From the NCBI GenBank assembly GCA_012840245.1, contig DULR01000046.1, positions 1 through 36,512 of the forward strand: DNA of 36,512 nucleotides, in the 5' to 3' direction. Both the position numbers and the translations under genes were made by a program. The DNA comes from Clostridiaceae bacterium (lineage in GTDB: Bacteria; Bacillota; Clostridia; DSM-8532). The notes under the pieces are model-generated. The model did not search any database, was not told the origin of the DNA, and saw only the letters and a list, made by a program, of their open reading frames with translations. Shown one piece after another: positions 15,399 through 26,507 of the stretch (its first letter is position 1; the number at the start of each line of letters is the position of its first letter).

Positions 15399-16652
15399 TT
15401 ACAGCTTATAAAGAACCTTCTTAAGTTTGGCGAAACGAGGCAGACCATCCTCGATCGGAGGCTTTGATTCACCCTCGATCAAAGGCAGGACATAATTGAT
15501 GAAGTCCTGTGTAAGACCTGTTCCGTCGGCATTGATCCACTCTCTGGGAACCTTTTTCTCGGTATTGGCAACTTCCGAAAGATTGACGAGAATATAATTG
15601 CATGCGTATTTGCCGTCCTTCTCGGTTCTTTCGTATGCCACCATGTAGTCTGTATAGCCTTCTACTGCATACTGAACTGCTTTCTGTCCGGCTGTAAAGG
15701 CTTCCTCTACGTCTGTTTTTGAAGCCCAGTGAGCAGCGCATCTCTGCAGGAGCGAGAACTCAATGGCGCGAGCTTTGCAGCCCAGCTCTTTCTTGAGCAC
15801 ATTTGCAAGGACCTGAGCTGTGCCGCCCAGTTGTGCATGTCCGAATGAATCCTTTGTTTTCGCAAGATCCGAGCCATATTCGGAAATATACTTACCGTCC
15901 TTATCCTTAATGCCTTCCGATACTGCAACGATAAGTTTACCGTTGTTTTTCTCATAAACTTTTTTGCAGTCAGCGACGAACTTGTCCATATCAAAAACTA
16001 TTTCAGGAAGATAGATAAGATCAGGACCTTCACCTTTGTAAGAAGCCAGTGCGGTCGCTGCTGTGAGCCAGCCTGCGTTTCTTCCCATTACTTCGAGCAC
16101 ACAAACCATTGGAGTGTCATATACACGGGCGTCATGGTAAACTTCCATGGTTGAGGTTGCGACATATTTGGCAGCGCTTGCAAAGCCAGGGCAGTGATCT
16201 GTTGCGTAAAGGTCGTTGTCGATGGTCTTGGGAACACCGATAACGCGGCATTCATACCCAGCCTTCTGCATGAACTTGCTGATCTTGTTGCATGTATCCA
16301 TTGAATCATTTCCGCCGTTGTAGAAGAAATAACGGATGTCGTACTTTTTGAATACTTCAAGGATCTTTTTATAGTCAGTATCGTCCTTATCGGGATCTGC
16401 GAGCTTGTACCTTACCGAACCTAGCGCTGATGAAGGAGTAGTCTTCAAAAGTTCAAGTTCATGGGGGTCTTCCTGTGTTATGTCGTATAATTTTTCTTCG
16501 AGTATGCCACGTATGCCATTGGCTGCACCAAATACCTTGGGTATGCAGTCAGACCTGAGAGCCTCGGTAAACACACCGGCGGCACTTGCGTTGATTACCG
16601 AAGTGGGGCCTCCTGACTGACCAAAAACTGCGTTTCCAACTAATTTTGCCAT
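15399..16652 (-). CDS. pfp: 6-phosphofructokinase, probably pyrophosphate-dependent
   Basis: Glycolytic enzyme of 417 residues converting fructose 6-phosphate to fructose 1,6-bisphosphate. The start MAKLVG at 16652 is chosen because GGAGG lies 7 bases before it; the ATG 15 bases earlier overlaps that site. GQSGGPTSVIN begins the fold. GGNDSMDT carries D116 where ATP-dependent enzymes have Gly, and PKTIDND carries K142 where they have Gly; both changes mark use of pyrophosphate by family knowledge. D145 is the catalytic base and MGRNAG the substrate loop. Length also fits the 400-residue pyrophosphate class rather than the 320-residue ATP class. Such enzymes are standard in anaerobic Clostridia and save ATP. 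Confidence 0.92.
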   Translation of the reverse strand: MAKLVGNAVFGQSGGPTSVINASAAGVFTEALRSDCIPKVFGAANGIRGILEEKLYDITQEDPHELELLKTTPSSALGSVRYKLADPDKDDTDYKKILEVFKKYDIRYFFYNGGNDSMDTCNKISKFMQKAGYECRVIGVPKTIDNDLYATDHCPGFASAAKYVATSTMEVYHDARVYDTPMVCVLEVMGRNAGWLTAATALASYKGEGPDLIYLPEIVFDMDKFVADCKKVYEKNNGKLIVAVSEGIKDKDGKYISEYGSDLAKTKDSFGHAQLGGTAQVLANVLKKELGCKARAIEFSLLQRCAAHWASKTDVEEAFTAGQKAVQYAVEGYTDYMVAYERTEKDGKYACNYILVNLSEVANTEKKVPREWINADGTGLTQDFINYVLPLIEGESKPPIEDGLPRFAKLKKVLYKL

Positions 16653-16785
16653 GTTTTTTGCCTCCATTTATATTTTGATTTTAATCATTAACTTTCTCCA
16701 GTATTATCCGGATATTGCCACAAAATAACCGGAATGGCTGCCGATACTATTAAAAACAGCCGAAGTGTTTATCTTTTCATCGGAT

Positions 16786-16815
16786 ATTATATCATGGTTT
16801 TAATAGTTGTGTTAA
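16786..16815 (-). promoter_or_regulatory. Promoter of pfp
   Basis: On the minus strand TTAACA (16815-16810) is separated by 18 bases from a perfect TATAAT (16791-16786). It lies about 130 bases upstream of the pfp start codon and diverges from the kinase promoter at 16870-16898. Confidence 0.5.
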
Positions 16816-16869
16816 ATTTTTTACAAACTTTTTTAAATTATATTATGAACAGAAGACAATTTCTTTTGA

Positions 16870-16898
16870 TTGACAATAATTTTAAAAGTTTTGATAAT
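16870..16898 (+). promoter_or_regulatory. Promoter of the ribokinase-like/SIS operon
   Basis: TTGACA (16870-16875) and GATAAT (16893-16898) are separated by the ideal 17 bases. The kinase start codon is about 55 bases downstream of the expected transcription start. Confidence 0.6.
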
Positions 16899-16959
16899 AG
16901 TATTATGTACAGTCTGCCATCAGAAAAAATAGAAAAAATGCTTTGAGAGGAATGATATC

Positions 16960-17952
16960 ATGCAAAAGAAGCCTAAAATACTGGTCGTCGGAAGTTTCGT
17001 AATGGATCTGATAGTCAGTACCAGCCGTGTTCCCAATGAAGGTGAAACAGTTATAGCCGGACTGGACTTCAAGACTGCTTCAGGCGGTAAAGGTGCCAAT
17101 CAGGCTGTTCAGGCTGCAAAACTGGGAGCCGATGTGACTTTTGTCGGCAAAGTCGGAGACGACAGCTTCGGCAGGGAGATGGTCGCTGCAGTCAGCGCCG
17201 CAGGCGTCAATACCGATTATGTGCTTATGGATAATAAGGTTTCATCGGGAGTAGGCAATGTTATTCTTGAATGCAAACCAGGACAGAAAGCAAAGAACAG
17301 GATAATCGTAGTCCCCGGAGCAAATATGACTATTACACGGGACGAGATCGCGTTCCTGAAGGATACTGTAAAAAATTATGATATGGTCATCATGCAGCTT
17401 GAGATCCCAATGGAGATTAATGAGACAGTAGCTTCTTATGCATATGATGCCGGAGTTCCTGTAATGCTGAATTCAGCTCCTTCAGCACCGCTTTCTCCTG
17501 AGTTATTGAAAAAACTCACCTATATATCTCCAAACGAGCATGAGGCAGCTGATTTGACAGGCATTAAGATAACCAGAGAAGAAGGCATTCTGGACATGGA
17601 TTCAGTGAAGAAGGCAGCATCGAAGCTTCTCGAAATGGGAGTAAAGAACGTTATCATCACCCTGGGAAGCAGCGGAGTCGCATTTATGAACAGCGAAACC
17701 TTTATATACAAGCCATGTATCGACATAGTCAAAGTTGTAGATCCTACAGCCGCAGGGGATTCATTCGTAGGGTCCTTCTGTACTGCGGTCGCCTCGGGCA
17801 GGAGCCACGAGGAAGCTCTTGATTATGCTAACTATACAGCAACACTGACAGTTTCGAGAATGGGCGCGCAGCCGTCACTACCCACCAATGATGAAGTCGA
17901 AGAGCTTATTCGCACGCATAAAAAGCAATTGCAGGAGGAAGGAAAACAGTGA
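16960..17952 (+). CDS. rbsK: PfkB-family sugar kinase, ribokinase-like
   Basis: Cytoplasmic sugar kinase of 330 residues, start after GAGAGGA. VVGSFVMDLI at the N-terminus and GGKGANQAVQAAKLG are the PfkB substrate-binding signature typical of ribokinase. DPTAAGDSFVG (261-271) is the second signature, with D267 as catalytic base. Ribokinase normally has DTTAAGDAFNG, so the Pro, Ser and Val are small departures that could mark another sugar. Its last bases overlap the start of the isomerase gene (TGATG), so the two are probably made together. No ribose transporter is nearby, so ribose as the substrate is not established. Confidence 0.8.
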   Translation: MQKKPKILVVGSFVMDLIVSTSRVPNEGETVIAGLDFKTASGGKGANQAVQAAKLGADVTFVGKVGDDSFGREMVAAVSAAGVNTDYVLMDNKVSSGVGNVILECKPGQKAKNRIIVVPGANMTITRDEIAFLKDTVKNYDMVIMQLEIPMEINETVASYAYDAGVPVMLNSAPSAPLSPELLKKLTYISPNEHEAADLTGIKITREEGILDMDSVKKAASKLLEMGVKNVIITLGSSGVAFMNSETFIYKPCIDIVKVVDPTAAGDSFVGSFCTAVASGRSHEEALDYANYTATLTVSRMGAQPSLPTNDEVEELIRTHKKQLQEEGKQ

Positions 17953-18563
17953 TGGACAGGATTAATGATAAATGTGCTTTTGAGTTTTTTGATATAGTAT
18001 GGCAGGAGATGGAGGAATTAAGGAGCAGGATAAACGAAGGTTTTTATCAGAAGGCTGTTGAACTTATCCTCGCTTCCGAAAAAGCCGGAGGGCGTATCCA
18101 TATAACCGGGATAGGGAAACCCTCATATGTGGCCGGATATATAGCTTCTCTCATGTCCTCGACCGGAACGCCCACCTATGTCCTTCACGGAACAGAAGCG
18201 ATCCATGGCTCATCCGGACAGGTCAGGGAAGGAGATGTTGTGATAGCCATATCGAACAGCGGTGAGACAGCAGAACTGAAAGCCACGGTAACAACTGTAA
18301 AGAATAACGGAGCAAAGATCATCTCGGTGTCAGGAAACTCCGAGTCCTGGCTTGCTAAAGAAGGGGATGCATTCCTGTTCGCAGGTGTGAAAAGAGAGGG
18401 AGATGCACTGAACAGAGCGCCCCGGGCTTCGATCCTTGCAGAAATATTGGTTCTCCAGGGTCTTAGTATAATACTTCAGGATATAAAAGGACTTACACCT
18501 GTCCAGTATGTCAAATGGCATCCGGGCGGAGCTCTGGGAAAACTCAGAGAAAATGAAAAATAG
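17952..18563 (+). CDS. SIS-domain sugar-phosphate isomerase, arabinose-5-phosphate isomerase-like without CBS domains
   Basis: Protein of 203 residues from the ATG at 17952 (a GTG directly before it is possible), with GGAGG at 17935. The single SIS domain holds GIGKPS, STGTPTYVLHG, EAIHG, ISNSGETAE and HPGGALGK. Aligned by eye with E. coli KdsD, all four residues reported as catalytic are kept: K56, H85, E108 and H190. The C-terminal CBS pair of KdsD is absent. The reaction would be ribulose 5-phosphate to arabinose 5-phosphate, which is odd for a Gram-positive without Kdo, or a related pentose or hexose isomerisation. Coupling to a ribokinase-like gene suggests joint work on one sugar. A terminator follows. 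Confidence 0.82.
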   Translation: MDRINDKCAFEFFDIVWQEMEELRSRINEGFYQKAVELILASEKAGGRIHITGIGKPSYVAGYIASLMSSTGTPTYVLHGTEAIHGSSGQVREGDVVIAISNSGETAELKATVTTVKNNGAKIISVSGNSESWLAKEGDAFLFAGVKREGDALNRAPRASILAEILVLQGLSIILQDIKGLTPVQYVKWHPGGALGKLRENEK

Positions 18564-18589
18564 CATGATTTGGCATACAGTAAAAGCAG

Positions 18590-18633
18590 CAGCCGGAATG
18601 GAACCATACCAGGTTCTGCCCCGGCTGTTTTTT
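18590..18633 (+). terminator. Terminator of the kinase/isomerase operon
   Basis: CAGCCGG (18590-18596) pairs with CCGGCTG (18621-18627), with an inner GAACC/GGTTC stem, and six T residues follow. Confidence 0.8.
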
Positions 18634-18681
18634 ATCCGGGACCAGATGATCAGAAAGTCAACAGAGCATAGGAATAATAAA

Positions 18682-18699
18682 TTGTTATTTTCTTAACGA
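18682..18699. promoter_or_regulatory. Rex-like operator upstream of PFOR
   Basis: TTGTTATTTTCTTAACGA fits the Rex consensus TTGTTAA-N4-TTAACAA at 12 of 14 defined positions. It ends 17 bases before the -35 box of the PFOR promoter. Rex is a redox-sensing repressor that responds to the NADH/NAD ratio and controls fermentation genes in Clostridia. Assignment is by pattern only. Confidence 0.4.
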
Positions 18700-18714
18700 A
18701 CAATTTTAAATTTT

Positions 18715-18771
18715 ACTTGTGAGTGTATAAAAATGTGATATAATATTTGTTGAATGCCAACATTCACAAGT
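18715..18771. promoter_or_regulatory. Nested inverted repeats spanning the PFOR promoter
   Basis: ACTTGTGAGTG (18715-18725) pairs with CATTCACAAGT (18761-18771) at 10 of 11 positions, enclosing the -10 box. Inside, TGAATG (18751-18756) and CATTCA (18761-18766) form a second repeat that shares the right arm. The arrangement suggests alternative operator half-sites or an RNA fold in the early leader. Confidence 0.4.
18717..18744 (+). promoter_or_regulatory. PFOR promoter with extended -10
   Basis: TTGTGA (18717-18722) and a perfect TATAAT (18739-18744) are 16 bases apart, and TGA directly before the -10 makes it an extended -10 promoter. The leader to the start codon is about 80 bases. Confidence 0.6.
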
Positions 18772-18814
18772 CATTTGTATTTCTGTCATGTATACAAAGT
18801 ACATTTGTCTATAA

Positions 18815-22378
<3,564 letters not shown>

Positions 22379-22431
22379 GTAAAGAATAAAAAGTTGCTCA
22401 CAATGATTAAATGAGTAATAAATAACACCAG

Positions 22432-22466
22432 GAGGGTTGTCAGTTAAGCGGCAACCCTCTTTTTTC
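22432..22466 (+). terminator. Terminator of PFOR
   Basis: GAGGGTTG (22432-22439) pairs with CAACCCTC (22452-22459) and is followed by seven T residues. It ends 26 bases before the next gene. Confidence 0.85.
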
Positions 22467-22492
22467 TAAAGAATGATACCGGAAGTGATGTT

Positions 22493-23140
22493 ATGAGGGA
22501 AAAAGCTATAGTTTTTCTGATTGTATATTGTCTGACGGTTTTTACAGGGTGTTCGGCACAAGGGAAGGAAGAGACTTCTCCGAAGAGTACCCCGATCAGC
22601 ACTCCAGCAACGGATACAAGACAGGATACAGATGAACACTCAGAAAAAATAGAATTTGTACAGACTCCAAGTATCCACGAGCAATCAATCAATAATGAGT
22701 TTTCTCTTAAGGTCGGAGAGGAATATATAACTCTTAAAAAATGGGACTATGAAATTGATATAATAGATATATTGGGTAAGCCGCTTCATGAAAGCGAAGA
22801 AATTTTGGGAGATAGTGCAGATACTCATTCCGGGTCGGTTATCAAAACCCAGGAATTTGAGGGATTGGTTTTATATTTGTTTACACCCAATAAAGACAGA
22901 GGATTTTGGATAATGCAGATGGAGGTTAAGGGTGACAAATATAAAACATACAGAGGAGTTTCAGTCGGATGTAACTATGAGGAATTTATAGATATATATT
23001 CTGAAGCTGATATGGTTATAGACGGTCGGGCTGATCCGACGGATTACGCATATACATTTTCTCATAACGACTATTATATAAGATTTGAATTTAAAGATGG
23101 AGTAATTTCAGAGATAAAATATTACGTAGAAATACCATAG
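22493..23140 (+). CDS. Putative lipoprotein, function unknown
   Basis: Protein of 215 residues with a signal peptide ending in the lipobox FTGCS (Cys at about residue 20), then a Thr/Ser/Pro-rich spacer typical of surface lipoproteins. The folded part (about 70-215) contains FSLKVGEEYITLKKWD, a GxSVGCNYEEFIDIY block and a C-terminal DYYIRFEFKDGVISEIKYYVE strand pair. These recall small clostridial lipoproteins that monitor or bind extracellular ligands, but I do not recognise a named family. It starts shortly after the PFOR terminator and no clear promoter was identified. Confidence 0.75.
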   Translation: MREKAIVFLIVYCLTVFTGCSAQGKEETSPKSTPISTPATDTRQDTDEHSEKIEFVQTPSIHEQSINNEFSLKVGEEYITLKKWDYEIDIIDILGKPLHESEEILGDSADTHSGSVIKTQEFEGLVLYLFTPNKDRGFWIMQMEVKGDKYKTYRGVSVGCNYEEFIDIYSEADMVIDGRADPTDYAYTFSHNDYYIRFEFKDGVISEIKYYVEIP

Positions 23141-23252
23141 AAAATTGGGGATGAGGTTTATAAACATGATGATCTTTAAGTTATAATCTTGATACCCGCT
23201 GCAATGAAGATTATAATTAATTAATCTATTACTACATCAGAAGGAGCATCTT

Positions 23253-23525
23253 ATGTCAGAACTGTTGGAAGCAATTATGGTTATAAGTTTTGGGATTTCA
23301 TGGCCTGTGTCCATCATTAAATCTTTAACATCACGTACAGCAAAGGGAAAGAGCCTGTTTTTTATGTTCATGATCCTTTTTGGCTATGGTGCCGGAATCG
23401 CATCGAAGCTTGTATCTGGTAAAATTACATACGTATTTATTTTCTACGTTTTGAATTTTATTATGGTCGGAATAGATACAGTTTTGTACTTCAGAAACAG
23501 GAAGCTGGATCGTGACGGGGCATAA
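23253..23525 (+). CDS. Small membrane protein, PQ-loop/SemiSWEET-like
   Basis: Protein of 90 residues, start after AAGGAGCATC-type ribosome binding sequence. Three hydrophobic segments are visible (about 4-20, 31-50 and 56-78), which is the topology of a half-transporter. The segment FGISWPVSIIKSLTSRTAKGKSL resembles a PQ-loop with Pro in place of the PQ pair's first residue, followed by the usual Ser/Thr-rich cytosolic turn. SemiSWEET proteins of this size form dimers that pass sugars. The match is weak, and the gene is followed closely by a hydrolase gene, so a shared transcript is likely. Confidence 0.6.
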   Translation: MSELLEAIMVISFGISWPVSIIKSLTSRTAKGKSLFFMFMILFGYGAGIASKLVSGKITYVFIFYVLNFIMVGIDTVLYFRNRKLDRDGA

Positions 23526-23561
23526 TATGCTGACCAGCCCGACATTCTGGTTGGAAGGAGC

Positions 23562-24335
23562 ATGGAAATGAGGATAATCAGGGATATACGATATAAAGAA
23601 GAGCATCCAAGGCAGGCACTTGATATTTATCTGCCTGATACCGATGTTTTTTCTACATTGATATACATGCACGGAGGAGGCCTTGAGGGTGGAGATAAGG
23701 CTGATACATACATTCCCATGAGTTATCTCGCTCAAAACGGTATTGCCGCTGTCAGTATAAATTACAGGATATATCCCGATGCATCGTATCCCCAGTTTAT
23801 CGATGACAGCGCTTCTGCTGTAAGCTGGGTTTATCACAACATGAAGAACTATGGTACCTGCAGACATTTCTTTGTCGGGGGCAGTTCTGCAGGCGGGTAT
23901 CTGTCGATGATGCTCTGCTTTGACAAGAGATATCTGAACAAGCACGGCATAAGTCCGGAGGATATGTCCGGATATATTTTCGATGCCGGTCAGCCAACAG
24001 TACATTTTAATGTACTGAGAGAGCGGGGACTTGATTCCAGAAGGGTAATAATAGATGAAGCAGCTCCTTTATACCATGTTGAGGAAAATGCAAATGCAGC
24101 GCCGATGCTTATCATTGTAGCCGAGCATGACCTGGAAAACCGGTATGAGCAAACAATGCTGTTTACCTCAACATTGAAGCATTTCAATTATCCGCAATCA
24201 AAGGTGAAGCTGATCGTAATGAAGGATAAGACCCACTGTCAATATGGTGATGAGGTTGATGCAGACGGAAACAGCGTTTTGGGCTGTATCATAAATGATT
24301 TCATTCATGGAATAGAAAAGGGGAATTCATTATGA
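23562..24335 (+). CDS. Alpha/beta hydrolase, esterase/lipase type
   Basis: Cytoplasmic hydrolase of 257 residues, start after GGAAGGAG. The oxyanion motif HGGG sits in YMHGGGLEGGDKAD, and the nucleophile elbow is GGSSAGGY with S109. The acid is probably the Asp in VAEHDLENR and the catalytic His lies in KDKTHCQYG, in the right order for the fold. It fits the BD-FAE or hormone-sensitive-lipase-like group that de-esterifies small or sugar-linked acyl groups. No signal peptide is present. Its stop overlaps the DUF952 start by 4 bases. Confidence 0.82.
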   Translation: MEMRIIRDIRYKEEHPRQALDIYLPDTDVFSTLIYMHGGGLEGGDKADTYIPMSYLAQNGIAAVSINYRIYPDASYPQFIDDSASAVSWVYHNMKNYGTCRHFFVGGSSAGGYLSMMLCFDKRYLNKHGISPEDMSGYIFDAGQPTVHFNVLRERGLDSRRVIIDEAAPLYHVEENANAAPMLIIVAEHDLENRYEQTMLFTSTLKHFNYPQSKVKLIVMKDKTHCQYGDEVDADGNSVLGCIINDFIHGIEKGNSL

Positions 24336-24685
24336 TCCTGCATTGCATGAAAAAGAAGACCTGGGAAGAGGTTAAATCAAAAAAGTATTATGGCGAGGAA
24401 TGCATTGCAAGTGAAGGATTCATTCATTGCTCACCGGTCGGATATATGTGGAGGGTCGCTCCGAATTTTAAAGATGTGATTGATGAGCTTGTCCTCTTGT
24501 GCATTGATACAGATAAGCTTGAACCGGAAGTACGCTGGGAAGACGGAGATGACTGCGGGAGAAGTTATCCTCATGTCTATGGCTTGATCAATCTTGATGC
24601 AATTATAAAGGTGCTCCCATATTTAAAGGATGAAAACGGCAACTGGATCAAGAATGAAGAACTGAGCATGTATCCGGATGAATAA
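24332..24685 (+). CDS. DUF952 family protein
   Basis: Protein of 117 residues, starting in the ATGA overlap with the hydrolase gene, with GGGG 9 bases before. GFIHCSPVG near the N-terminus and HVYGLINLDAI near the C-terminus are the two conserved blocks of DUF952, with ExRWEDGDDCGRSYPH between. The family is structurally related to ADP-ribosyl-transfer folds according to its annotation, but no function is established. The tight coupling with an esterase-like gene suggests joint expression. Confidence 0.8.
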   Translation: MILHCMKKKTWEEVKSKKYYGEECIASEGFIHCSPVGYMWRVAPNFKDVIDELVLLCIDTDKLEPEVRWEDGDDCGRSYPHVYGLINLDAIIKVLPYLKDENGNWIKNEELSMYPDE

Positions 24686-24723
24686 GAATATAGCCTGTCC
24701 AGGCAAATTCGCTGTTTGTGGTA

Positions 24724-24752
24724 AAGACAGTATAGGCCGATACAAGTATACT
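24724..24752 (+). promoter_or_regulatory. Promoter of the XRE regulator gene
   Basis: AAGACA (24724-24729) and TATACT (24747-24752) are 17 bases apart, matching 4 and 5 of 6 consensus positions. Confidence 0.45.
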
Positions 24753-24754
24753 TT

Positions 24755-24775
24755 CTTTAGATCAGTTAACTAAAG
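24755..24775. promoter_or_regulatory. Inverted repeat before the XRE regulator gene
   Basis: CTTTAG (24755-24760) and CTAAAG (24770-24775) flank 9 bases and sit between the putative -10 and the ribosome binding site. An autoregulatory operator is plausible for an XRE-type repressor. Confidence 0.4.
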
Positions 24776-24785
24776 AGGGTCGATT

Positions 24786-25289
24786 ATGGATCAGGTAAAG
24801 ATAGGTAAATTTATTGCACAGCTTCGGCGTGAACACCATCTGACACAGGAAGCGCTTGGAGCAAAGCTTGGTGTTACCAACAAGACTATATCCCGCTGGG
24901 AAAACGGCAATTATATGCCCGACATCGAAATGTTTCAGTTATTGAGTCGCGAGTTCAATGTGAGTATAAATGAACTGATAAGCGGGGAGCGGCTTTCTGA
25001 TGATAAGCTTCGTGAAGAAGCAGACAAGAACCTGGTTTCTGTCTGGAAGTCCGGAAGCTTCTCAATTAAGGATCAACTTGATTTTTGGAAAAAGAAATGG
25101 CTCAAAGAGCATGCTTTATTGATCGTAACATGCATCATATCAATAGCAGCGATTTTTGCCTATGGATGGATCGAATCGTTGGTCTGGCTGTTAGGTGTAA
25201 GTCCTTTGATCTCTGTCGTTCTTTATGCCGTATTGAGGAATCAGATGATGATTTATGTGGAAAAACGGGCGTTTAAATCACCGGAATAA
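24786..25289 (+). CDS. XRE-family transcription regulator with C-terminal membrane segments
   Basis: Protein of 167 residues. Residues about 6-62 form a Cro/C1-type helix-turn-helix (IAQLRREHHLTQEALGAKLGVTNKTISRWENG). After a linker, two hydrophobic segments (about 110-128 and 130-150) place the C-terminus in or on the membrane. Such membrane-tethered XRE proteins are common in Bacillota and often autoregulated; their signal is generally unknown. The gene is alone on its strand, followed by a convergent DUF4363 gene. Confidence 0.85.
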   Translation: MDQVKIGKFIAQLRREHHLTQEALGAKLGVTNKTISRWENGNYMPDIEMFQLLSREFNVSINELISGERLSDDKLREEADKNLVSVWKSGSFSIKDQLDFWKKKWLKEHALLIVTCIISIAAIFAYGWIESLVWLLGVSPLISVVLYAVLRNQMMIYVEKRAFKSPE

Positions 25290-25300
25290 TTGACAAACCA

Positions 25301-25666
25301 TCAGTTTGCCAGCTGATTCCAGTGCTCATAGGCCTCTTTCAGTTCCAGAACAGCGTTTACCTTGTCTCTTACAAGAAGGGCACCTTCAAGGCGTGCAAGG
25401 CTCATGCTGAAAAAGTTGATTTCATCCCTTTCCGAACTGAACTGTACCCGGTTTACGATCCTTTTCCATTTGTCACTGAGCTCTTTTACTTTAATGCCCG
25501 CTTCATCCCATTTTTCCATCTGGATTGTTTCAATAAGCTCATCGATTGCTTCGGGTATGTTATCATCATCTCCGAGCGGCTTTTTTAATAAATCACCGCT
25601 TAGCATGATTGCAATAAAGATTAGTAATGAAACAACAGGAATAGCAATCACCATGAATTTTCTCAT
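25301..25666 (-). CDS. DUF4363 family protein
   Basis: Protein of 121 residues with an N-terminal membrane anchor (about 5-24) and an all-helical outer part rich in Glu and Lys (DELIETIQMEKWDEAGIKVKELSDKW). This is the pattern of DUF4363, which in spore formers is regularly encoded next to a DUF421 membrane protein, as here. Its AGGAGG ribosome binding site overlaps the stop codon of the DUF421 gene, so the two are coupled. Function unknown. Confidence 0.8.
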   Translation of the reverse strand: MRKFMVIAIPVVSLLIFIAIMLSGDLLKKPLGDDDNIPEAIDELIETIQMEKWDEAGIKVKELSDKWKRIVNRVQFSSERDEINFFSMSLARLEGALLVRDKVNAVLELKEAYEHWNQLAN

Positions 25667-25678
25667 TCCGGCAGCCTC

Positions 25679-26419
25679 CTAAAAAGGTCCTTTGTAGTCA
25701 CCGATATCGATGGCTTTCTGAATATGATCGTCATATTTATCAATATAGAGGTTCCCTTCGGGATTTAATGCAGCTAAAAATACTTCAGATATATCATTGA
25801 TGCCCTGTGCTTTCAGCCGGGACATGAGCCATGCCTCGTCCTTGCCTGCCTGTCTCAGGTTTTCGGAGAACAGGATGCCGTCGTAAATCAGTTCGGTGCT
25901 GATACCCTTATCCTTTACCTGAATATTCATATCATTAGGTGTAAGCGGCTGGTACTCGGGCTTCTTAAGTACCGAAAGGCGGCCATTCGACTCCATGATA
26001 GCATAGCTTACTTCATTCAGATCAAATACTCCCTGATTTCTCAACAGCTCCAGGATATCCGATGCCCTGTACTTTGATTTCTTTAAAGCCTTTTCAAGGA
26101 TCTTTCCGTTCATTATGACGATGTCGGGCTGCCCTTCAAGAACTTTTGCCGCATATCGCCATTTCATGGTTATTATCTCCATGAGATAGCCCAGAGCGGC
26201 CCAGGTTATAAGACCGACCCAGTGAGGCCATGCCCTGCTTGACAGATCCGTTGTCAGGGAAGCTGCGATCGACCCTATTGTGATGCCAAGCACATAATCG
26301 AAGAATGTAAGCTGGCTTATTTGCTCTTTTCCGATTATCCTTGTAAATATAAGAAGAGAAAAAAAGGCTATAATTGACCTTACGAACACAACCAGGCCTT
26401 CGTTCAACGGCAAATTCAC
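25679..26419 (-). CDS. DUF421 membrane protein (YetF/YcaP-like)
   Basis: Protein of 246 residues with three membrane segments in the first 85 (RSIIAFFSLLIFTRIIGKEQ, the TFFDYVLGITIGSIAASL block, and WVGLITWAALGYLMEII). The soluble C-terminal domain has the family's conserved QPDIVIMNGKILEKALKK and LLRNQGVFDLNEVSYAIMESNG blocks. Members in Bacillus are linked to spore properties, and the partner DUF4363 gene follows directly. The exact role is not known. Confidence 0.88.
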   Translation of the reverse strand: MNLPLNEGLVVFVRSIIAFFSLLIFTRIIGKEQISQLTFFDYVLGITIGSIAASLTTDLSSRAWPHWVGLITWAALGYLMEIITMKWRYAAKVLEGQPDIVIMNGKILEKALKKSKYRASDILELLRNQGVFDLNEVSYAIMESNGRLSVLKKPEYQPLTPNDMNIQVKDKGISTELIYDGILFSENLRQAGKDEAWLMSRLKAQGINDISEVFLAALNPEGNLYIDKYDDHIQKAIDIGDYKGPF

Positions 26420-26507
26420 TCCCGGCTTATAATATTATTTATATATTGTCTCAAAGGTCCGCTGTTTTATGCTATTATATAAGCAATATAAAAGTGAGGC
26501 GATCGTT

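Noticed and set aside
16734-16946. A 70-residue frame with hydrophobic and aromatic content upstream of the ribokinase-like gene
   Set aside because: It spans the divergent pfp and kinase promoters, has no ribosome binding site, and its composition is what AT-rich promoter DNA gives.
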